From positions 248,001 through 312,000 of the forward strand of contig JAHLKG010000025.1 in assembly GCA_025526995.1 (NCBI GenBank): DNA of 64,000 nt, given 5' to 3'. A program made the position numbers and the translations under genes. The stretch is from Powellomyces hirtus (Eukaryota; Chytridiomycota; Chytridiomycetes; Spizellomycetales; Powellomycetaceae). Shown one piece after another: positions 18,475 through 26,270 of this stretch; position 1 is the first letter of the stretch; each line of letters starts with the position of its first letter. The notes below the pieces were generated by a model. The model did no database searches. It was not told the DNA's origin and worked only from the letters and a program-made list of their open reading frames with translations.

Positions 18475-19944
18475 ATGTTTTCCCCTCATCTCAGACACTT
18501 ACCGGCATGCCATGGCGAGTACCGATGGCAACGCCAGCAGGCCAACGATGTATACATCATACGCCGGCATCAGGAAAAGCAGGAGGAAGCTCCACGTCAC
18601 GGTGGATCAAAGCACGGCCGGCCGAAGTCCCTCAATCGCAACCAAGAAGCAGGGCATGCACGCCTTGTTCAGGACTATCTGAGTGATACGCCTGTATACG
18701 ATGGAATTCTCTTTAAGCGCCGCTTTGGAATCAGCAAAACGCGCTTCATGTGGTTTTGTGAGGAGCTGCAATCGGAGAAGTACTTTTGCCTGAAATACGA
18801 CGCAGTCAAGAGGCCAGGATTTACGACCAAACAGAAACTTTGTGCGGCTCTTTGTGTATTGCCCTATGGTCTGGCTTCCGATGGAGTTGACGACTACGTA
18901 GTCATGAGTGAGTCAACTGTCAGTGACACCCTTGATGAGTTCTGCAGTGTCGTTGTGGACAAATATGAGGCGGAATGGCTCCGTCCTCCAAATGAGGAAG
19001 ACCTGCAACGAATTCTGGCCGATAACGAGGAAAGACACCTCCCCGGCATGCTAGGATCACTAGACTGCATGGCTTGGGCATGGATGAACTGTCCTACTGC
19101 CTGGGCGGGTAGTTACCAAGGCGCAAAAGGGATCTGTGTGATGCTGGAAGGTAAGCGACTACGTAGTTGAAGGATACGGACTACGTAGTCAAGCTTCTAA
19201 ACGTCCAGTTGCAGCCACCTGTACGCACGATCTACGGTTCTGGCATGCATATTTCGGCAAAGCAGGATCACAAAACGACATAACGATCATGGGCAAAAGC
19301 ACAATTCTAGCCCGCCGGCTTGCAGGAACAGAGCCTACTGTGGAGTTCACTGTGAACGGAATGCACTATCAAGGGGGATACTGGCTTACTGACGGCATTT
19401 ACCCTCACCATACCTGCTTTGTAAAGGCTTATAAGTTTGTAGCAACACCCGCTCAAGCAAAGTTCACAAAGCACCAAGAAAGTGCTCGAAAGGTATGGGT
19501 TGCAGACTACATAGTCCGTAGCTCGTGATCTCATACTCAGCGGTTTTATTATAGGATATTGAACGCGCCTTCAGGGTTCTACAGGCCCGCTGGGCCATCG
19601 TGAAAAAGCCTGCACTAGTATGGACGATTGCTAAGATGACACGAATCATGAAGACTGTCATGATTTTGCACAATATGAATGTCGAGGATGTCAAGCCACC
19701 CTGGAGGCCAGCGCGAGCACCGCCTACACTGTCACAAGTTTTAGTGCCGCCTGTAGTACACTCTACCGCTGCCGGTGACTACGCGTTGAGTGTGCAAGGA
19801 CGGCTCTATGATGCCGATGCTCACTTTCGCCTGCGCGAAGATCTTTGTGCGCATGTAGATGAGGAGCGTGAAGGACTGGATGAAGAAGAAGAACTGTCTG
19901 GCTACGAAAGTTTTGATGAGAACAGCGATAGCGAAACTGGCTGA
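18475..19944 (+). CDS. PIF/Harbinger DDE transposase (three exons, 449 residues)
   Basis: Cuts and joins the element at TTA targets. Exons 18475-19150, 19209-19492 and 19555-19944, with introns of 58 and 62 bp bordered GT-AG; the joins keep frame. The start is the ATG at 18475. The three catalytic acids of the DDE_4 domain are visible in GSLDCMAWAWMNCPTAW, GSQNDITIMG and RKDIERAFRVLQARWAIVKK. The N-terminal half has a helix-turn-helix-like region (KRRFGISKTRFMWF; FTTKQKLCAALCVLPYG). The C-terminus is acidic (DEEEELSGYESFDENSDSE). No stop or shift is present, so it may be intact. The palindrome GACTACGTAGTC codes for DYVV at 18892, and other copies lie in both introns. Confidence 0.92.
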
Positions 19945-20179
19945 TATGTAGTCCGCGAATACGTAGTCACTGATAATAACATGCTCTGTTGCCACATCAC
20001 AAAAACTCGGCTATATTGACTACTGATGACTGATGACTACTGATGACTGATAGTACTAACAACTACTACTCTGGTTCAATGACTATATACGCTGGTCCAC
20101 TATCGACGCTCCCGATGGGGCCGGGGGGAGGGGGTGCGAGCCCGCTCACAATGTCGCCGTCGTTCAGGAGACCGATGTG

Positions 20180-20440
20180 CACGGCGGCGTGGTGGAGATG
20201 GGCTGCGGTGGCGAGGGGAGGGGGAACGGCGGCGAGGGGAGGGGCGGCGAGGGGAGGGGGTGCGGCAGCGAGGCGAGGGGCGGTGAGGGGAGGGGCGGCA
20301 AGGAGAAGGGGTGCAGCGGCGAGGAGAAGGGGTGCGGCAGCGAGGCGAGGGGCAGCGAGGGGAGGGGCGGCGTGAGGCGGGGGGTGTTGTGTGCCTGGGT
20401 GGGAGGGCGGCAGGGGGCCTCGAGGGCCGCCGAGTTGGAG
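20180..20440. repeat. G-rich tandem repeats in Harbinger
   Basis: Imperfect repeats of about 13-20 bases built on GGCGGCGAGGGGAGGG. All three minus-strand frames are long and open here, giving Pro/Ala/Leu or Pro/Ser repeats, so coding status cannot be judged from openness alone. A possible last exon of the gene at 20658-21135 would cover it (20536-20066). Confidence 0.6.
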
Positions 20441-20657
20441 GAGCCCCAAAGGAAACGGGGGAGGTTGCTGGGCGGCGAGACCAGCGACAAGCTCGCCTTG
20501 GGCATGCGCCTCCGCGAGCCTTGTCTCTGCCTGCAAGTGTTTGGGCAGACAAGCCAGCCTTCAGGATTTTAGTAGACACTATCAAACTACGTAGTCCGTG
20601 ACTACGTAGTCCACTAGAAGACCAAATGAACTCACCCCTCGTGTTTCTCCCTAAAGG

Positions 20658-21135
20658 CTATCGCCTGAACGTGTCGTCATGAAAGGCCATCCATTGGTTG
20701 CATGTATCCCTCACCCCGGGATGGTTATTGTAGTTGTATTCACGCAAGAGAGTGTCGATCTTCTTCTGTAGGATCCACAGGTATCGAGCTTGGACTCTCT
20801 GGATTGCCCTCGTTCTTTCTTCGGCTTGCTGTCACAAAGAAGGAAGAAAACCGACAGCGTGAGTTGAGTGAGGTCTGACTATGGACTACATAGTCATTGA
20901 TCTACCAGCTTACCAGGGTTATTATGGTATCCGTCAGCAGGTCATCTTCTGTTACGGTGGGCATGCCTCTGGCTCTTGCTGGCCGGATGGCAAAGGGGTC
21001 CTCTGCAAGGGTGCGCGTCTGAGTGGGAGGGGGGGCCCGAGGGCGGACGAGTTGGTACTGTGCGGCTTCTTCCTCCCCATGGTTGTTGTCGTCATCAACA
21101 TCGTCGGCTTCGTAGCGCGTGCGCCTGTGGGACAT
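20658..21135 (-). CDS. Harbinger accessory gene, unrecognised (two exons, 130 residues)
   Basis: Exons 21135-20914 and 20828-20658 on the minus strand, with an 85-bp intron from GTAAGC to GACAG. The start is an ATG after a CT-repeat leader. The protein opens MSHRRTRYEADDVDDDNN, has a Pro-rich middle, then TEDDLLTDTIITL. The second exon is helical (AIQRVQARYLWILQKKIDTL) and ends DDTFRR before a TAG. Just past the stop another frame continues IAFREKHEG to a GTGAGT donor, so a lost base may have cut off further exons towards the Pro/Ala-rich frame at 20536-20066. I know no family for it. Its place in the transposon suggests a helper protein. Confidence 0.55.
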
Positions 21136-21146
21136 GTTGGAAAGAC

Positions 21147-21149
<3 letters not shown>

Positions 21150-21182
<33 letters not shown>
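21150..21182. repeat. GA/CT microsatellite
   Basis: Near-perfect GA dinucleotide run with two interruptions, in the leader of the accessory gene on the minus strand. Confidence 0.85.
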
Positions 21183-21414
21183 TGCAGCAGACCACATTGG
21201 TGAAGAATGAAAGAAGTGCAGCGAGCAAGGTGCGTGTATTTATATTAAAATTTGATCTATAGTAAACGAACAGTGCTAGCCCCACAGAGTCTCGGACTAC
21301 GTAGCTGTCTCGTCCTGCCACATACAAGCCCTGCCCTCATACGAATCCTGCCCCCCCACTGTCTTGTCCCGCCCACAGAGTCTCGGACTACGTAGCTTAA
21401 GGAGCTTTCCCAAG

Positions 21415-21600
21415 ACATGAGTCTCGTCCTGCCCATGTCTCGTCCTGCCCATGTCTCGTCCTGCCCATGTCTCGGACTGCCCATGTCTCGGACTACGTAG
21501 TCCGAGCCCACTCTGTCTTGCCCTGCCCATGTCTCATGTCTCGCCCTGCCCATATCTCGCTCTGCCCATGTCTCACCCTGCCCCTTCTCGTTATCTGGTC
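21415..21600. repeat. Tandem 15-16 bp repeats with embedded palindrome
   Basis: About ten copies of a unit like CCATGTCTCGTCCTGC, drifting to GTCTCGGACTGC and GTCTCGGACTACG. The 20-bp palindrome CTCGGACTACGTAGTCCGAG sits at 21487-21506, as if it arose by merging the unit with the GACTACGTAGTC motif. Confidence 0.75.
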
Positions 21601-21687
21601 ACTAATCCAAGTAGGTCCTCCCACGCCGGTGTGATTGTCAGCTTGCTCGCTTTTACGCGTATGTTCAATGAGATTGTGCAGCCATTA

Positions 21688-22669
21688 TCAGTAGTCGTCG
21701 TCAGCATCGGAGTTGGGCTCGCCCAAGTCGTCTTCTAAGACTCCATCCTCAAAGTCGCGCGAATCGTCCTCAGGGATGGCGGATGACTCAACTATGGTGG
21801 ATGACTCAACTACGTAGTCCGTATTCACTAGGGTGGATGACTCAACTACGTAGTCCGTATTCTCGGAAACCTCCTTGGCGCTAGTGACCTCAACGGCTTC
21901 GTCCTGATTATTCCTCAGTGCCTCAGCCGCTCTCTTGCACGCAAGCGCCGGCTCATCTTCTTTCTTCAGTAGGAGAAGCTCAGCCAGATTCTTCTCCTTA
22001 TCAATGTTGTTGCTGATAAGGAACATCAGACACTCCATTGTTCTCTGGTGAGCTTCAGCTTGGCGCCGGTCCTTGACAAATGCTGCCTTGTCCCAGTTCT
22101 CAGAGGCTCCTTTCTGTGCCTGTTTTGCAGCAAGGCGCTTTGCTTGCTTGAGTCCCATAGGCCGGGAATGTGCAACGGTTGCGTCAACAGGATCCGTAGC
22201 GGACCTCTTCCGCGAGGGATCTAGCGCAAACCTAATAAATGAGGAATGAGTAATCACGACTACGTAGTCCAGTGACATTGACTACATACTTTGGCACTTC
22301 CTTCAGAATGTCATAGACTTCCATGTAAGGGAAGTTATCCCCTTTGGTGATCTCTCGGTAATCCTTTCGTGCGTAATCCACAATGTTGGATTTGCCACTA
22401 GGGATGAGTGCCTTTGCTTTCTTGAAGGCCTCAGTCCACCTATTGCATGCTTTCTGGATTGTGGAGTACTTGCACTGCAAGGACTTCACAGTTCGCGGTT
22501 CCCAGGCGGGATTGCTGCGCTCCAGGTACAATACCGCGATCTTTTCCCAGAAAGATTCAGACTTCCGCTGAGTACCAATGATAGGGTCCTCTGATACTTG
22601 TACGTAGCACGTGGCAAGGAGTACACTCTCAGAGGTAGTGAATGCGGTGCCCCGCTTTCTAGCACGGCT
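21688..22669 (-). CDS. Harbinger Myb/NAM-like second protein, C-terminal part
   Basis: Minus-strand continuation of the gene whose 5' part is at 30555-30997. Removing gypsy-1 and one target copy joins the parts in frame. Exons here are 22669-22290 and 22231-21688 with a 58-bp intron holding a GACTACGTAGTC copy. It codes for a trihelix/Myb-like part (KIAVLYLERSNPAWEPRT; SLQCKYSTIQKACNRWTEAF), a region like the plant NAM-associated C-terminus (RPMGLKQAKRLAAKQAQKG), and an acidic end. In PIF/Harbinger elements such a second protein binds DNA and brings the transposase to the ends. The joined gene would be 453 residues. Here the gypsy insertion disrupts it. Confidence 0.8.
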
Positions 22670-22944
22670 TGTAATAATACTAGGTCCGTTGCCAGAGTCT
22701 AGTCTTCTATTCGGGAATTCCCTGTCTCTAATCCTACTGTAAGCTCTCTAAGTCTTGAATACGCCCTCGTCGGAGTATTCCTACTTTTCTTCTGGACCGC
22801 GGGGCGGTCCCGGTCACGTGATGGCCATCTGTGGCCATCCCTAATGTCTAGTACCCTTTGGGATGCTGACGCTAGCATCCATCTCACGCGGGACCCTTCC
22901 CGGCGCGTATCTAGGCTTAGGCTGGCGAGCCACGCCCCATTACA
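22670..22944 (-). repeat. Gypsy-1 3' LTR
   Basis: TGTAAT...ATTACA borders; the same sequence is at 30280, 60520 and, reversed, 6923. Contains TCACGTGAT at 22814-22822. Confidence 0.95.
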
Positions 22945-22953
22945 CCCCCCTTA
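22945..22953 (-). other. Gypsy-1 polypurine tract
   Basis: On the minus strand TAAGGGGGG directly precedes the LTR. The same tract is at 60795-60803. Confidence 0.7.
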
Positions 22954-23360
22954 GATTCGCGACTATCTCTCAGGCTCGAATCTCTTCAGCAAGGCGAAGC
23001 TTGCCTAAGCCGAACGGCTGCGGTTGAACGGATGCTGACGTGGTTGTGGGAAGATGAGGCTGGGGAGGCGGCCCTGGTGCGGGTCGCGTCGCGGTAGTCT
23101 CCGGCGGGTAGTCTCCGCCCTTCGTAGGGCGTGAATTCGTCGAAAAGTCTATTTTCTTGTCGCAGGAGCCCTAAATGACTCACGACTAGTTTTCTCCATG
23201 CAAAATCTGATAAGTAACATCTGCTGCGCTTTGTAGGGAATGAAACACTGACACCTGAATTCCCGAGCGTTCCCAGCCATGACGAGCCTTCAAAAGGCGC
23301 TGCCCGCTAAGTCCCCCCCTCGCTTCTTTCTTTCTTCTGTAACTAACAACAGAAACAACA
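22954..23360 (+). promoter_or_regulatory. Leader/promoter region of the antisense gene
   Basis: About 400 bp conserved in both gypsy-1 copies (repeated at 60804-61209), without a convincing ORF. A pyrimidine-rich stretch (CTTCTTTCTTTCTTCTG) and CAACAGAAACAACA precede the ATG at 23361, typical of fungal start regions. A clear TATA box is not visible. Confidence 0.4.
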
Positions 23361-24031
23361 ATGAACGTCGACCGCAACAACTCCCCGTCCCCCGACACCA
23401 CCACCACCACCACCACGGCTAAACGCCGTAGGAACCAACAGCTGCAGAAGGCAGCCGCAAAGAAGGTCCAGCTCGCCGGGGTAAGTGAAGTCTTGACTGT
23501 TCCCGTCGGTCGCGGTAATCCCCTTACGCCGTCTCACAGGAGCCGACCGTCCACTACGATTTGACCCCGGAGATCGTGGCCGCAACCAGCACCTGCTGGA
23601 AATGCCGCCTGCACAAGGGTGGCAAGATGTTCCTCGGGGAATGTCACCACATGATTTGTCGGCCATGTATTGTGGCCTTGGCCGACGCCACAGTACGTTC
23701 CCGCTGGTTATGAGGCTTTCCGGTGTCGTTTGGTACTCATTTTCTCTCTCTCCTCTTCCCTTCTGTAGGACACTGGCCCTCTGGGCCAGTTTGTGTGTGG
23801 TGTCGACTGGTGCAGGAGGACGCTGCACTTCGGTGCAATCCCGGTCTGTTGCGTCCATGACACCTGCCCCTCCGCTGTGGCGGCCTTCCGTTGGGTCCCC
23901 TGCACCCATGTCAACTGCATGGCACACATTTGCGCGTAAGTCATCTCTTCTCGTCGATTGTACGCTTACCTTACCAGCTGATCCATTTCTCCCATAGCGA
24001 AATGAACATTGCGAATTTCACTCCGCTCTGA
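23361..24031 (+). CDS. Antisense spliced Cys/His-rich gene inside gypsy-1 (157 residues)
   Basis: Four exons: 23361-23480, 23540-23692, 23769-23935 and 23998-24031. Introns of 59, 76 and 62 bp start GTAAGT, GTACGT and GTAAGT and end CAG, TAG and TAG; the sum is 474 bases in frame to TGA. It runs opposite to gag-pol. The N-terminus has a Thr run from a CAC repeat and a basic stretch (AKRRRNQQLQKAAAKK), possibly nuclear. The rest holds 13 Cys and several His: CWKC, ECHHMICRPC, CGVDWC, CCVHDTC, and CTHVNCMAHIC. The first half fits a RING-like C-x2-C...C-x-H-x2-C-x2-C layout, so zinc binding is likely; the family is unknown. A second copy at 61210 keeps all these Cys/His and the splice sites. Confidence 0.8.
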
Positions 24032-24360
24032 TGCGGCATGGGGGAGCGCTGCCATGGGGCAAAATGCCTCTTCTCATTCACCCATATCAACTAGTTGGTC
24101 CCCCCCCCTTTTTCCCTTTTTCTTGTACATAATTTCGTCCTGTTGCTCCCTTGGGGCCTGGCCCTCGGGCCGTAATCAAATTCAGTACCAAAATCTCATT
24201 GCTGTACTTGCCTTCTCATCGCTGTGCTCCTTTGAGCCTTGTAGCATTTCGTATGCGTCCGCTGTGTCCAATGTCACTCGGCTTCCTCCCGGCTATGGTG
24301 CTCATGGTAGATGCCCTGCATCACACTTCCCCGTTCGGGAGACCACTCAGCGGTTCCCCG
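24032..24360. other. Non-coding spacer between antisense gene and hairpin array
   Basis: Conserved in the other copy (61880-62180) apart from an absent stretch of about 35 bp just after the stop. No ORF, promoter or terminator was recognised beyond a T/C-rich run near 24104-24123. Confidence 0.4.
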
Positions 24361-25080
24361 GCCATCGTCCAACGATGCCGGTATCTCACCTAGTGAGGTC
24401 TACTGCCTCGCAGTCTTCGGCTCATCGCCCAGCGAGATATGCTGCCCAGCAGCCTTCGGCCATCGTCCAACGATGCCGGCATCTCACCTCGTGAGGTCTA
24501 CTGCCTTGCAGTCTTTGGCTCATCGCCCAGCAATCCCGGCATCTTGCCCAGCGAGGTATGTCGCCCAGCGACCTTCGGCCCATCATCAAAGAATGCCGGT
24601 ATCTTGGCCGAAGCCCTTCTCTTCCCCTTCGCATGGGTATGTACTACGGCCATGGTCCCCGCGGGTCTCGAGGTACGCTGCCATGCAAATCTGGTGCCGG
24701 TCACCTTGCATCGGCAGCCGGTCGATGCCCAGCATCACCCTTCTCACCCAGTGAGGTATGCCGCCCAGCGGCCTTCGGCCCATCGTCAAACGATGCCGGT
24801 ATCTTGGCCGAAGCCCTTCTCTTCCCCTTCGCGTGGGTATGTACCACGGCCATGGTCCCTGCGGGTCTCGAGGTACGCCGCCATGCAAATCTGGTGCCGG
24901 TCACCTTGCATCGGCAAGCCGTCGGCTCATCGCCCAGCGATCCCAGCATTTCACTCAGTGAGGTATGCTGCCCAGCAGCCTTTGGCCATCGTCCAACGAT
25001 GCCGGCATCTCGCCCAGCGAGGTATGCTGCCCAGCAGCCTTCGGCCATCGTCCAACGATGCCGAGATCTCGCGCTATAAG
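24361..25080. repeat. Array of triloop hairpins, copy 1
   Basis: About twenty inverted repeats with 5-6 bp stems and 3-base loops, mostly CCA. Examples: CATCGT-CCA-ACGATG, CTCGC-CCA-GCGAG, GCTGC-CCA-GCAGC, GTCGC-CCA-GCGAC, GATGC-CCA-GCATC, GCCGC-CCA-GCGGC and CTCAC-CCA-GTGAG. Short spacers (CCGGCAT, GTAT, CTTCGGC) recur between them in order. Both strands of each stem differ together between units. A 200-bp segment is also tandemly repeated inside (near 24571-24930). Frames through it are open but repetitive and are not called as genes. Confidence 0.85.
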
Positions 25081-25133
25081 GTCCTCTACCTCAAGTAGCA
25101 TATCTCTTGTTAATTTACGGTACAGCTCGCTAT

Positions 25134-26270
25134 CTAGGTTCTCTTACGTCGTCTGGCTGCTAGCCTTTGGCCACGGTCCTCTCCCGGGTGCTCCCGGAGC
25201 CATTCTTCCAGTGCGGTCGTCCCCTTCACGTGTGCATACGGCTCCCACGTGTTCTGAGTGCTGTCGTAACCTGTCCACTTGACTAAGAACTGCTCGGTGT
25301 TCCTGTGCCATCTGGCATTTAGGATCTTGTCCACTTGGTAGGTTTCCTGACTGTCTTCGTCCTTCTCGGGCTCAGGCGGAGCGGTGACCTGTCTGTACAG
25401 GGTACCGCCCGGATCATGGTACCGTCTCAGAATGCTGACATGAAAAACTGGGTGCAACCCGGTGAACTCCTTGGGTAGTTCAAGCTCGTAGGTGTCAGGA
25501 TGCGGCCCCTTGCCGCATACTGTGAATGGCCCAATCCATTGCTCAGCCAGCTTTTTGTTCCTTGTGGTGATGCTAGTAATCGCGATACCCTCACGATGGA
25601 GTAAGACCTTGTCGCCCTCTCGGTATGCTTCCGTGTGCTTCTTGCGGTCATTGTACTTTGCCTGCTGGTCCTGTGCGTCTCGGACCCGTTGCTGCACGAT
25701 GCGACTCACGTCGGCGAATTCCTTAACCCGTCTCTCCACGGTGGTTCGTGCCGATTGCCTTATAATCTCTCCGGGGTTAGGTGCTACCCATTGGTTCGGT
25801 ACCCGGGGAACGCGGCCTAGGTCGATCTCGAAAGGTGATAGTCCCGTCGACGTCTGCGGCGTTCGGTTGTAGTTGTACTTGAGTGTGGAGAGTAAACTCT
25901 TCCAGTTGGAGCCGGCATAGTCAAGAAAGGGGGCCTATGATTCCCTTGATCGTCTTGATGGCGTTCTCCACCTTGCCGTCGGTCTGTTGGTGTCGTGCCG
26001 ACGAGAGTTCTTGCTTGACGTCAAGTGCCTGCATGAGGTACCGCCAGAATTCTGATAGCCACTTGGGGTCCGGATCGCTCACAATGGTGTGGGGTAACCC
26101 CGTGTGGCGAAATGCCTGTTCCAGAAAGAGTTGAGCCGTCTCCTGAGCTGTAGCACGTGTGTTAGTAGGTAGGAGTATCACGCGGCATGAAAGGTAGTCA
26201 ACGATGAGGAGTACGGCATCTGCCGTCTTGGTCAGTCTCTAGCCGGTGTGGTGCGGAGGGTTCTTCGTCA
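25134..26270 (-). pseudogene. Gypsy-1 integrase core and chromodomain, frameshifted
   Basis: The minus strand continues Pol: IVDYLSCRVILLPT, SDPDPKWLSEFWRYL and HQQTDGKVENAIK give the integrase D, D and E. GLSPFEIDLGR and GLHPVFHVSILRRYHDP follow as in gypsy integrases, and a chromodomain ends the protein (about 25190-25345; YQVDKILNARW, FLVKWTGYDSTQNTWEP). Breaks: a long C run near 26291-26300, a TAG near 26240, and one extra base in a G run near 25930. The copy at 62974-63921 has the 25930 site intact. Confidence 0.85.

Noticed and set aside
20066..20585. Long minus-strand frames rich in Pro, Ala, Ser or Arg as independent genes
   Set aside because: All three frames are open because of the GC-rich tandem repeat; at most one is a last exon of the accessory gene.
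24361..25080. CRISPR-like array
   Set aside because: The repeats are hairpins separated by fixed recurring spacers, not unique ones, and the sequence is a eukaryotic transposon.
24150..25100. Several open frames of 100-219 codons on both strands over the hairpin array
   Set aside because: They are open in many frames at once because the sequence is repetitive and GC-rich; no consistent protein remains between the two copies.
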